Shown here: positions 41,896 through 49,721 of the stretch, in pieces | Position numbering within the stretch: the first letter of the stretch is position 1 | Layout of the letters: each line of letters begins with the position of its first letter | Notes under the pieces: model-generated | Seen by the model: only the letters and a program-made list of their open reading frames with translations | What the model was told of the DNA's origin: nothing | Database searches by the model: none | Made by a program: the position numbers and the translations under genes | IMG/VR virus record: IMGVR_UViG_3300030508_000015 | Span: 62,001 to 126,000 of that record | Strand: one strand, 5' to 3' | From: a virus | Length of the DNA stretch: 64,000 nucleotides

Positions 41896-41934
41896 CCTCC
41901 CCTCCACCAGAATTTTGATTAATTATGGTATGAT
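41896..41934 (+). promoter_or_regulatory. C-box / GGTATGAT phage-type promoter
   Basis: CCTCCCCTCC (41896-41905), exactly 23 nt, TATGAT (41929-41934) preceded by GG. Second of two tandem promoters reading into the structured RNA. Confidence 0.6.
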
Positions 41935-41940
41935 AACTTG

Positions 41941-42292
41941 ATTAGGAGTTTTATAGCTTTTAGTCAAATTTGAATTTCCCACTATAATCCTGGCTACAGT
42001 CGGTGCAAATCCGAGGCTTGGACAAAGTGGATATGGCCAAAAGCCCGTTGTTCGTCCGCAAAGTAGCTTAGGAGGTGACATCTCTTGAGCCAGGGTGACG
42101 AATAATGTATCTCTATAGGGAGGGGATTGCGGAAATCTGGCAGAGCGTCAATCTCTGTTACCCAGAATGTATTGTAGGGTTGATCACCTTATTTACTGAT
42201 TTCACCACCTCCCTGTTTAATTTCAGTTGCCTTGTTGTGTTGATTGGTCAGAGAAGAGGTGGCTTGAATCTTAATTGATTTGGGCCACCTCT
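41941..42292 (+). ncRNA. Structured non-coding RNA candidate
   Basis: No ORF is seen here. Nested helices can be drawn. CCTGGCT (from ~41985) pairs with AGCCAGG (~42089), enclosing TCGG/CCGA and GGAC/GTCC hairpins. GGGTGAC (~42094) pairs with GTTACCC (~42158), enclosing GATT/AATC and AGAG/CTCT hairpins. It starts just after a C-box promoter and ends at a 9-bp hairpin. 'CGGTGCAAATCCG' and 'GAGCCAGGGTGACG' resemble two boxes of cobalamin riboswitches, but the GGGAA element is absent. Either a stand-alone RNA or a leader controlling the gene at 42331. Confidence 0.55.
42255..42292 (+). terminator. Hairpin at the end of the structured RNA
   Basis: AGAGGTGGC / GCCACCTCT, perfect 9 bp, 20-nt loop, without a clear T run. 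May be a terminator or attenuator 38 nt upstream of the next start codon. Confidence 0.5.
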
Positions 42293-42330
42293 ACTTAAAT
42301 TCTAAACATACTTAAACTCAATTTTTAGCT

Positions 42331-42894
42331 ATGAACATTAACTGTGAAATAAAAGACGATATAATCTTAATAGGTACCAAGGTATACATTCCCAGACCTG
42401 TTTTTGGAACTGTAGATGAAGATGAAGTTATTGGTTACTATGGTGTATTAACTAAAGAAGGGGAGCAATATGTATTAACCCCTACTGACTATGTTTTAAA
42501 CACTATAAACTTGGACAAGGAAGGTCTAAATTCTGGATGGAAAGCTAGTCAGTTTTTTCTTAGCTATGATGAGGCTAAAGCTCAGGCAGTGGAATATTTA
42601 GTTGATGCTAGTCAAACTGAATGGTTTAAAGCTATAGGATTAAACCAAGATTCTGATAGGTTATACTATGATGAAAATTGTGAGTTAGCTCCTTGTTGTA
42701 ACACTATAAGTAATATCAGGAATATTCTTTTTGATGTTTGTAAAGAAGGATGTATTACTGGAGTTGCTAGACTAGAGTTAATTGAATTACTGGAATCTCA
42801 TGAATGCTGTGAACCTAAACCTATATTAGACAGTCTTTTGAGACAACTGAAGATAAAATGGAATGACAAAGCTCCATTTGTAGAATTGCTATAA
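42331..42894 (+). CDS. Hypothetical 187-aa protein
   Basis: No family recognised. The beta-rich N-terminal half (DDIILIGTKVYIPRPVFGTV...) is followed by a Cys-rich stretch (CELAPCCN ... CKEGC ... HECCEP) that could bind metal, and a helical end. It lies downstream of the structured RNA and hairpin, so expression may depend on read-through. Single gene, ended by a strong terminator. Confidence 0.6.
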   Translation: MNINCEIKDDIILIGTKVYIPRPVFGTVDEDEVIGYYGVLTKEGEQYVLTPTDYVLNTINLDKEGLNSGWKASQFFLSYDEAKAQAVEYLVDASQTEWFKAIGLNQDSDRLYYDENCELAPCCNTISNIRNILFDVCKEGCITGVARLELIELLESHECCEPKPILDSLLRQLKIKWNDKAPFVELL

Positions 42895-42902
42895 ATTAAA
42901 AT

Positions 42903-42929
42903 CCCTGCCAAAGTTATTATTTGGCAGGG
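42903..42929. terminator. Bidirectional terminator
   Basis: CCCTGCCAAA / TTTGGCAGGG perfect 10-bp stem with a 7-nt loop, between convergent genes. Confidence 0.8.
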
Positions 42930-42972
42930 ACTATACATATAATTAAAAAGGTGGTCCTTGCCGAATAATAAT

Positions 42973-44277
42973 TTATTTCTCCACCCTATTTATCGGATTA
43001 AACGCATAAATCACGTTTATTAGGTAGTTTCTATAATTAGGCGATACGTTAGGAGGTGTCATACCACTATCCAGCATAATATCAGATAGTTCTTTTAACA
43101 AAGTATGATGATTCAGAAAAGCCTTCCTCTTTATCTTGAAAGCTGCGGTTTCTCCTTCCTTAATAACTAGTCCAAATTGATAATAAACATCATTTTCTTT
43201 CTTTATCTTGGTTAAATCTAGAGCGAAGTTACTATATTCAATCAGATTCTTACCTGACTGATAATAGTAACGGTCATTGTTTCTAGTAAATCTGGTTCCG
43301 CTAATACTGACTTCACTAGTCTTTGATGACAACCAATATTTCTTTAGATCGGTCTTGGTTACTTGTTCCAGTTCACCTAATTGAGTTATGGTCAAATTCC
43401 CTAAACAACCTTTTAATTGTTCAGCCAGATTTTGTGATTTAATCAAGGTTAGAGGATTTACATTGGTAGCTAAATTACTTTGATTACTCCAAATCTCGAT
43501 ACATTGCGTTGGTTGTAGTGAATGATGTAGTGTAAGCTTCTTATCTCCAACCCAATTAACTATCTTATTAGACCAGGTACATCCCTCATTAGTTAACAAG
43601 TCCCTGATACTACCTACTATATTAGTACCTAGTTTACCATACCAACCAGGCCCATCAGTTTGGAAAATCATCTCATTTATAGACATATCACATATCTCAA
43701 ATATCTCCAAAGTTGCAATCTTGTAGTTAGGTGCGAAATAGGTCGGTACTAACAATTTATTAGCATGTCTATTATGCAGTTTAAGACTGGCAAAGTCTCT
43801 ACTATTTATCATCTTATAAGTTAACAATCCTACTCCAGTATTGATAAATTGAGTCATCCCTAACTCATTTAACAGTTCATTTAATTTATAGTTTCTTCCT
43901 TTATAAGTTATCAAGTTCTCTAATGCACACATTCTACTATACTTCCACAATTTCTCATTAGTTCTTAATTGTGTATAATCATTAACAATACCGGCTTCTA
44001 TATATTCTGCATACTTGGCTGGTACTTCCAACAAGTCTGGATGCTCCTTGATATAATAACGATAGCATCTACTCATCAATAACAAGTCATCATTCCTAAT
44101 CTCTTTAGGTTGATTATAAGCGAATAAATCAATGGCATTAAATGTCATTTGCTCATCTTTTGAAAGGGCATACCATCCTAGATTTGGTAGTTTTCTATAC
44201 ATTTTAGGAACCTCCCAGCCGAAATGAGCCACAGCTGAAGGTAAATGTACTTTACTACATAAAGATTTGACATCCAT
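42973..44277 (-). CDS. Hypothetical 434-aa protein
   Basis: No family recognised. Soluble, mixed alpha/beta, no P-loop or metal motif seen. It has its own promoter (44289-44317). Like the terminase gene at 47427-49103 it is on the minus strand, but the two are separated by plus-strand genes. It may belong to the DNA packaging/virion set by position only. Confidence 0.6.
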   Translation of the reverse strand: MDVKSLCSKVHLPSAVAHFGWEVPKMYRKLPNLGWYALSKDEQMTFNAIDLFAYNQPKEIRNDDLLLMSRCYRYYIKEHPDLLEVPAKYAEYIEAGIVNDYTQLRTNEKLWKYSRMCALENLITYKGRNYKLNELLNELGMTQFINTGVGLLTYKMINSRDFASLKLHNRHANKLLVPTYFAPNYKIATLEIFEICDMSINEMIFQTDGPGWYGKLGTNIVGSIRDLLTNEGCTWSNKIVNWVGDKKLTLHHSLQPTQCIEIWSNQSNLATNVNPLTLIKSQNLAEQLKGCLGNLTITQLGELEQVTKTDLKKYWLSSKTSEVSISGTRFTRNNDRYYYQSGKNLIEYSNFALDLTKIKKENDVYYQFGLVIKEGETAAFKIKRKAFLNHHTLLKELSDIMLDSGMTPPNVSPNYRNYLINVIYAFNPINRVEK

Positions 44278-44288
44278 ATTAACAAGTA

Positions 44289-44317
44289 AGTATAGTCTTG
44301 TACTTGTATCAGGTCAA
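44289..44317 (-). promoter_or_regulatory. Sigma70-like promoter (minus)
   Basis: TTGACC (44317-44312), 17 nt, TATACT (44294-44289), 11 nt to the ATG at 44277. Confidence 0.6.
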
Positions 44318-44338
44318 CCATATTACTATTAATTTGAC

Positions 44339-44366
44339 TTGTTGATATAATAGATATTGCTATAAT
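44339..44366 (+). promoter_or_regulatory. Sigma70-like promoter, leaderless start (plus)
   Basis: TTGTTG (44339-44344), 16 nt, TATAAT (44361-44366), 6 nt, ATG at 44373. Divergent from the promoter at 44289-44317. Confidence 0.55.
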
Positions 44367-44372
44367 AGAAAT

Positions 44373-45413
44373 ATGAAGAAATTTGACATTACTGATGACA
44401 ACTCTTATAGCGAATTGTATAGATTTGTTGATTTAAATACATTGCCAGCCTATGTTAAAGAAGCGGAAGTATTGACTAAAACTGCTACAGAAAGTTTGCC
44501 AGATACTGCTTTTGCTGATCAGATGCATAGAGCTTTTCCCATTAATACTGCTGAAGATACTTATTTGAGTAATGCTTTCTTTATTAATAAAAGGGCTGAA
44601 CTTACCAAACTTTGTGGTGAAAAGTATATTAATGAGGTAGGTGTCAGAATTGTTAAAGCTGCTCAGATATTTGATATCTATGATGACATTGCTAATTATA
44701 ATGGTGGTCTGGATGTTAAACAAGCTGCTGATTATACTGAACAGTCCATAGTATCTATTGAGATTGGTGGAAATGAATATGATTTGTTTCCTTATAAGAC
44801 TGCTGAAGATCTTAAATTTCAAGCATCAGAATTTGTTAAGAATCTAAACAATTACCCATTTAATTGGCGTACTAAAATAGCTTCAGCTTTCGTTGAGAAG
44901 GCTGTGGAACAGAATATCGAGGATTTACCTGATTTGATTTGTAAGTATGCCGGTCTATTCTATCCAGATACCAGGGAATTTTCTGATACCCTAGCTGGAA
45001 GAATGCATAGGTTGAGTGAAGAGTATCAAACTAAGTATCAACCTATTATAGAGAAGGCAGCTAATATCTCTTCCAAGACTGAGGCCTTTGAACTTTGTAG
45101 TGAAGCTTATAATATAGAAAAATTAGCTGGAGTATATGAAAAACCACTATTATATAGGGAGATGGGAGACTTAGTTGATCGAACCATGACACTAGATTTG
45201 ACCAAAATTGCTGATATGCTGAATGTAGTCAAAATTGGTGGTAGTTGTTATCATATAAATGATTTGCAGAAAGTATCCAAAGATATATATGACAAGGCTT
45301 TTGATTGTGGATTAGACCCAAAGAATGCCAATGAATTAATGGATGTCTTGCCTACTGTCCCTCGTTCAGATTTTGAGCTGTTTAAAGAACTATCCGGCAT
45401 AACCGCACTTTAA
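44373..45413 (+). CDS. Hypothetical, probably virion-associated protein (346 aa)
   Basis: 'LPDTAFADQMHRAFPINTAEDTYLSNAFF' resembles a phrase found in large-phage structural proteins ('FADp-nr-fPi-t-adt'). The rest is helical and acidic. No definite family. It heads a plus-strand cluster with the next gene 1 nt away. Confidence 0.55.
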   Translation: MKKFDITDDNSYSELYRFVDLNTLPAYVKEAEVLTKTATESLPDTAFADQMHRAFPINTAEDTYLSNAFFINKRAELTKLCGEKYINEVGVRIVKAAQIFDIYDDIANYNGGLDVKQAADYTEQSIVSIEIGGNEYDLFPYKTAEDLKFQASEFVKNLNNYPFNWRTKIASAFVEKAVEQNIEDLPDLICKYAGLFYPDTREFSDTLAGRMHRLSEEYQTKYQPIIEKAANISSKTEAFELCSEAYNIEKLAGVYEKPLLYREMGDLVDRTMTLDLTKIADMLNVVKIGGSCYHINDLQKVSKDIYDKAFDCGLDPKNANELMDVLPTVPRSDFELFKELSGITAL

Positions 45414-45414
45414 A

Positions 45415-45990
45415 ATGTTTGACGCTTCTATCTTAGTCTTAAAAGATAGTTCTAGTCCTGCTTCAGTACTATTAGCTGCAATATTCGATCATTACGGTAC
45501 TGAATGCTTTGATTGGAACCCTGATATTCTAGTTACTGAGATTAGAGATGATTTTAATATTACTCTATCTCCTATTCAATCAGATAAGTTACAGGCAGCT
45601 ATTATAGTGATGTCAACCAATCAATTTGAAAATGATTGGCATGTTTTTAATAGTTGTGTTCATGGGTTAAACGGTGAACCTTTTGACTATGATGTTTTCT
45701 CTCCTATTGATCCTGAGCAGATTATAGCAGCTTTGCCTGAGATTCAAACTATCAGAACTGGATTTATGGGAGATGAAGTTATTTTCTCAGATGAAGTAAA
45801 TGCTTATGCTGGTATTATTTTTTCTGAATATGGTTTAATTTCAGCTCCTAACGAATTTCCTTCCGCAATAATGCCTGATATAACTACTGAGCATTATTTA
45901 GACAGCCAGTCAGAAAAACAAGCTGCATTGGCTGAAATCTATACTAACAAAAAACAAAAAATCGAAGAATACTTATCTAAGTTCAAATAA
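45415..45990 (+). CDS. Hypothetical 191-aa protein
   Basis: Acidic, mostly helical, no motif recognised (FDASILVLKDSSSPASVLLA...). Directly follows the 346-aa gene and is likely in the same operon. Similar small proteins near head genes of phages are often assembly factors, but nothing here proves it. Confidence 0.58.
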   Translation: MFDASILVLKDSSSPASVLLAAIFDHYGTECFDWNPDILVTEIRDDFNITLSPIQSDKLQAAIIVMSTNQFENDWHVFNSCVHGLNGEPFDYDVFSPIDPEQIIAALPEIQTIRTGFMGDEVIFSDEVNAYAGIIFSEYGLISAPNEFPSAIMPDITTEHYLDSQSEKQAALAEIYTNKKQKIEEYLSKFK

Positions 45991-45999
45991 CATTCTAAT

Positions 46000-46075
46000 G
46001 TGCTTGTGGCAGATTGGAATGCACAAACCAGTTTAAATACTGTTTTGGACAAAGATTCGAATTCTTTCAAGCACA
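46000..46075 (+). tRNA. tRNA-like element with atypical anticodon arm
   Basis: GTGCTTG (46000-46006) pairs perfectly with CAAGCAC (46068-46074), followed by discriminator A. T-arm AAAGA-TTCGAAT-TCTTT is perfect. A short D-arm GCA/TGC has GG in its loop, and T at position 8 is present. The anticodon arm CAAACCAG-TTTAAATA-CTGTTTTG has 8 pairs with one C-T mismatch and an 8-nt loop (TAA central), instead of 5 pairs and 7 nt. It may be a degenerate tRNA, a frameshift-suppressor-type tRNA or a tRNA mimic. It lies in the leader of the gene at 46082. Confidence 0.55.
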
Positions 46076-46081
46076 ACAAAT

Positions 46082-46300
46082 ATGAGTAATCATCTACCTG
46101 AAAAACTTAATTTATGGGACAGACTCTTCAATCGTTATAAGAAAACTATTCATGCTAGGGGTAGTGAGCAGTGGTTTAAAAGTTGTGGCTATACAGGACT
46201 CAGAATTCCCGGTTCAGAGTTTCAACGTAACTATGTTGAGTATTTAATTATTGATAGACTTACTGGGTCTGAAAAAATTGAGAAGATATATCTAAAATAA
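46082..46300 (+). CDS. Hypothetical 72-aa protein
   Basis: MSNHLPEKLNLWDRLFNRYK..., basic with 'GSEQWFKSCGYTGLRIPGSE'. No family recognised. Starts 6 nt after the tRNA-like element, so it may be translated from a transcript processed at the element's 3' end. Confidence 0.55.
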   Translation: MSNHLPEKLNLWDRLFNRYKKTIHARGSEQWFKSCGYTGLRIPGSEFQRNYVEYLIIDRLTGSEKIEKIYLK

Positions 46301-46304
46301 GAAT

Positions 46305-46508
46305 ATGAAAACAAAGAAACCAAAGAAGATTAATTCTGATACTGAAAAGGTTGTACTAGATGAACATTGGAAGAAGTATGCTAAAGATAAAGATCCTTGT
46401 AACATCATCCCTGCTCAATTATTTACAGATGCTTATTATATTGGATTTATGAGAGGTAGAGAGGTTGAAAAAGGTTTAACTGATGGAATTATGATTGAAG
46501 GAGGCTAA
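46305..46508 (+). CDS. Hypothetical 67-aa protein, paralogue a
   Basis: MKTKKPKKINSDTEKVVLDEHW ... FMRGREVEKGLTDGIMIEGG. Shares the N-terminal 'TKxxKKI' pattern and the C-terminal 'G-(RG)RE-EKG--DG-MIE' pattern with the gene at 47023. Function unknown. Confidence 0.6.
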   Translation: MKTKKPKKINSDTEKVVLDEHWKKYAKDKDPCNIIPAQLFTDAYYIGFMRGREVEKGLTDGIMIEGG

Positions 46509-46510
46509 AT

Positions 46511-47017
46511 ATGAATGTTTTAATTAATCATTGCTGGTGTTTTGATTCTATTTGGGGAGGTGTATATGACTGTCAAGTGATTGTTAGTATGGAAAAGTAT
46601 GCTTGTAGAGAAGACATATATGCTGGTAAGAATACAACTGATTGGAATACTATATTAGATAAATTTCAGATTGAAGTAGATGAATTTGGACGAAAGAGAA
46701 TGGAAGACGTTTATTGTCTCAAACCAGAAGTAGTTCAATGGTTAGATGCGAATGTCAAAGACAAAAATTGCAAAATGGAAGGACGTACCGAGTTATCCCT
46801 TTCTAAAGGATGGGGAGTAGGCACAGACCAATACAATGTGAAAGATCAGATTTCCTTTTCTCTCTTTTTTGAGCGTCCAAAGGATGCACTTGCCTTTATC
46901 AAACAGTGGAGTGAATACAAAAATCCAGTGGATTATCTCAATTATTTCCAAGATATTAGGCGTAAACTTAATCCCAAAACTGGTAGGTTACAACGAATTC
47001 CTAGATGGAATAACTAA
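46511..47017 (+). CDS. Hypothetical 168-aa protein
   Basis: No family recognised. Starts MNVLINHCWCFDSIWGGVYDC and ends in a basic segment (RKLNPKTGRLQRIPRWNN). Sits between the two 60-67-aa paralogues, suggesting that a gene pair was duplicated or that this gene was inserted. Confidence 0.58.
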   Translation: MNVLINHCWCFDSIWGGVYDCQVIVSMEKYACREDIYAGKNTTDWNTILDKFQIEVDEFGRKRMEDVYCLKPEVVQWLDANVKDKNCKMEGRTELSLSKGWGVGTDQYNVKDQISFSLFFERPKDALAFIKQWSEYKNPVDYLNYFQDIRRKLNPKTGRLQRIPRWNN

Positions 47018-47022
47018 ACAAT

Positions 47023-47208
47023 ATGAGTACTAAAACAAAGAAACTAAAGAAGATCAGTTTTGAAACTGAACACAAAGAACTAAAAAGACAATGGGATAAC
47101 CTTAAGATTGAAATAGACTTCCTTTCTTTTTCTCTTGGTTATGAGTTAGGGATTGAGAGAGGTAGAAATATCGAAAAAGGTATTAGAGATGGAACTATGA
47201 TTGAATGA
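47023..47208 (+). CDS. Hypothetical 61-aa protein, paralogue b
   Basis: MSTKTKKLKKISFETEHKELK ... LGIERGRNIEKGIRDGTMIE, clearly related to the protein at 46305. Function unknown. Confidence 0.6.
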   Translation: MSTKTKKLKKISFETEHKELKRQWDNLKIEIDFLSFSLGYELGIERGRNIEKGIRDGTMIE

Positions 47209-47211
47209 TAA

Positions 47212-47430
47212 ATGAAGAAACTCACTCCAGCTCAGTTTAAAGAGTATATTTCAAATCCTCTAGTTAATGATAGTAAAGTTCGTAGTTATTGTGATATTCC
47301 TGAAGATAAGTATTTTACTGTAAGTATCTGGCCTGAAGAAGGAATAGTAAATGAAACAAGAGGGCTTCATAGAGTAGTAAAGACTCCTAAAATCTCAAAG
47401 TCTAATCAATCAAAAACTACAACCATTTAG
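47212..47430 (+). CDS. Hypothetical 72-aa protein
   Basis: MKKLTPAQFKEYISNPLVND..., soluble and basic. Its stop overlaps the stop of the convergent terminase gene by 4 nt. No family recognised. Confidence 0.55.
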   Translation: MKKLTPAQFKEYISNPLVNDSKVRSYCDIPEDKYFTVSIWPEEGIVNETRGLHRVVKTPKISKSNQSKTTTI

Positions 47431-49103
47431 ATATTGTGAGTAGTAAAGAAGCTATTACCATTCCAGAGATGAGCAGCACAAGCACACCAAGTAATACAAT
47501 GAAATGCATCATCAGGGTCACGGTGTCTGTAAAATATCTTGCTTCTAAGGTTATCTTCTTTAACTTCAGTAAATATAGAAAGAATATCCTGGCAAGCCTC
47601 ACTACTATCCTCCCAGCAAGGTAATAGTATCTTGGATTTCTTTATTAGTTCAAAGGTGAAACTCATTACTTCACTTCGATTAAGACACCATCTAGTCTGG
47701 CTCCAATCCAAAGCATCAGGTGGAAAGTCTGTATATTGAGTTAAATTCATTTCACGGTAACTTACTAATTGTGTCATTGAGCTATTATATAAGTTACCCA
47801 GCATTTTTCCTCTAATCGGGTCAGGTCCGGAATCAGTGAAGAGAGTTGGCTGATATACCCTACAAATGTCAGCAATCTCTCTTATCTGGAGTTCATAGTC
47901 GGTATTCTTAAAAATCCTGATATAGAACACTTCTAGATAACCATCATGTCTTAAACCCATTAATGTAAACACAGTTCTGGAGCTTTCAGGATTCACTCCC
48001 CAATCAACACCACCAACTATATACTGGTATCTAGTTGCATTACGCTGATAGATGGTATTCATTGGACCTAGCACACATAATGATTTTAAGTGTTCCTCAG
48101 TAATAGGTTTACTACCAATATCATAAGCCAGACCAAATACTTCGTTGTAAACTTGTAGAACACTATAGTTACTATCTATATTATGAACCTTATTATATAT
48201 TTCCTTCCAATCCTTTTCTCTTTGATTGTAATATGGTAGGATAGGTTGAGCTAGATGAAATCCATATAATTCATGTTCCCCTGGGTTAAAGTCAATCCAC
48301 TGACCTATATTAGTATTTAGAAGCTTGCTGCACTTACTGCAACTCAACCCTTGTTTAAGAATCATTTTTAGAGGCTCATTAGCTTCTGTAAGTGAATTCC
48401 AGTGATTGCAGCCTTCACATTTAGTCATCCATTCCATTTGATGCCCCTTCTTCCAGATAGTATTAATAGTATTATCTGTAGTAAGAGGAGTACCAGCATA
48501 TGTTTCTCGTTTAATTGGACTAATAGCCATGGTTTCATTTACAACTGGTATAATATCCAGATTCATCCCCTGGCACTCGTCGAAGATGTTGGAATCCGTA
48601 GCGGGACCTCTAGTACGTGATGCATCCTCACTAGCATAAGTTAGTATGATATTACTATTACTATCAGCTACTTCCTTAACATAGACATCATTTTTAGATA
48701 GTTTGCTGATGATCTTTTGTAGTGGTGGGCTGGCAAATCTGGCAGTTAAATAATCATGTGAAAATCTTTTTGTAGCCTGTTCGTTAGGTGCAACATACAT
48801 CATTCGATAGTAATTATATCGAACTAAATTCAAAGCTATCATATTACTGACTAACGTTGATTTTAACGTCTTTCTTGAACACTTTAATAATAACTTTCTT
48901 GGTAGTCCGTCATAGATAGACCGCATCATTGGGAATTTATCCAACTTTTGTGGCTGTCCTTCGTTGTTATATAGATAAAGTTCTACGAGCTTGGATAGAG
49001 GACTATTCAAGAATAGCAGCTGTCTTGCTAGAAATCGTGACTTTTGATCCGTCTGTTTAAACAACGCTGCCGCTTGCTGATATATATTATGGATAGAAAG
49101 CAT
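47427..49103 (-). CDS. terL: Terminase large subunit
   Basis: DNA-packaging motor ATPase/nuclease. Walker A-like 'LLLKCSRKTLKST' (residues 71-83), Walker B 'SNIFDECQ' (DE at 175-176), and a C4 zinc-ribbon insertion (CEGC at 229-232, CSKC at 255-258) as in the GpA/large-phage type. Nuclease acidic residues are in 'VGGVDWGVN' (D367), 'LFTDSGPD' (D424) and 'DPDDAFH' near the C-terminus. 558 aa, complete. Minus strand, converging with a run of small plus-strand genes. Confidence 0.93.
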   Translation of the reverse strand: MLSIHNIYQQAAALFKQTDQKSRFLARQLLFLNSPLSKLVELYLYNNEGQPQKLDKFPMMRSIYDGLPRKLLLKCSRKTLKSTLVSNMIALNLVRYNYYRMMYVAPNEQATKRFSHDYLTARFASPPLQKIISKLSKNDVYVKEVADSNSNIILTYASEDASRTRGPATDSNIFDECQGMNLDIIPVVNETMAISPIKRETYAGTPLTTDNTINTIWKKGHQMEWMTKCEGCNHWNSLTEANEPLKMILKQGLSCSKCSKLLNTNIGQWIDFNPGEHELYGFHLAQPILPYYNQREKDWKEIYNKVHNIDSNYSVLQVYNEVFGLAYDIGSKPITEEHLKSLCVLGPMNTIYQRNATRYQYIVGGVDWGVNPESSRTVFTLMGLRHDGYLEVFYIRIFKNTDYELQIREIADICRVYQPTLFTDSGPDPIRGKMLGNLYNSSMTQLVSYREMNLTQYTDFPPDALDWSQTRWCLNRSEVMSFTFELIKKSKILLPCWEDSSEACQDILSIFTEVKEDNLRSKIFYRHRDPDDAFHCITWCACAAHLWNGNSFFTTHNI

Positions 49104-49239
49104 AAGGTTAATGAAGTAGATAGTTTAGATCTAGGTCTTTCTATTTGTTTTCATTTTCTTAAACTATGCTTAATTGAAATCCTGTCACTTTTAAACATCT
49201 TACTCAAATAACAACTAATCTTAACTAGCTTTACATCTT

Positions 49240-49377
49240 ATGTCAAGATCTGCTAAAAAATACAATTCTCGATCCAAACCCAAAAAACATTCTAAAATTA
49301 AAGGAGTGTACGAAACTAATACTGCACCTATACTAAACTCTGCCGCTAAATCGAATGTCAAAAAATCTGATAAATGA
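49240..49377 (+). CDS. Possible 45-aa Lys/Ser-rich protein
   Basis: MSRSAKKYNSRSKPKKHSKI..., very basic, ending KKSDK. It overlaps the start of the next gene by 23 nt. The ATG follows the 130-nt gap divergent from terL, so this may be the first gene of the rightward operon. Could be nucleic-acid binding; real-gene status uncertain. Confidence 0.42.
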   Translation: MSRSAKKYNSRSKPKKHSKIKGVYETNTAPILNSAAKSNVKKSDK

Positions 49378-49720
49378 AGGAGATACCGTTGTTTTTGCTC
49401 AACGGTATCTCGCTGATGATATATTCTCTACTCTATACGGTAAACAAGGCAAGGTTTTATCTGTAAAAGAAGAATATGCTGTAATAAACTTCAATGATGC
49501 TGCTGTAGAAGTTTATCTTGAAGATTTGGAAAAGCTTAATACTTCCTCAACCCCAGAATTGGAGAATGAGGAGATTGAAATAGATAGAGTCGATTTGTTA
49601 GAAAACCATGATTGCAGTGGATTACAACCAGCACAATTAATAGCTCATAAACTTTTGGCCCAGGAAACCGATCCTGGACTGAATAACGAAATAACACAAC
49701 TACTAAACATAAACCAGTAA
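49355..49720 (+). CDS. Hypothetical 121-aa protein with KOW-like N-terminus
   Basis: 'INEGDTVVFAQRYLADDIFS' and 'YGKQGKVLSVKEEYAVINFN' look like a small SH3/KOW-type barrel; the C-terminal half is acidic. No firm family. Precedes the AAA ATPase gene by 1 nt. Confidence 0.58.
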   Translation: MSKNLINEGDTVVFAQRYLADDIFSTLYGKQGKVLSVKEEYAVINFNDAAVEVYLEDLEKLNTSSTPELENEEIEIDRVDLLENHDCSGLQPAQLIAHKLLAQETDPGLNNEITQLLNINQ

Positions 49721-49721
49721 A

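Noticed and set aside
41980-42110. Definite cobalamin riboswitch
   Set aside because: Only two boxes resemble the consensus; the GGGAA core and the central CCGCCACUGU-like element are not clearly present. Kept as an unassigned structured RNA.
41980-42170. RNase P RNA, tmRNA or group I intron at this site
   Set aside because: The conserved cores of RNase P and tmRNA are not seen, and there is no interrupted gene on either side that would need splicing.
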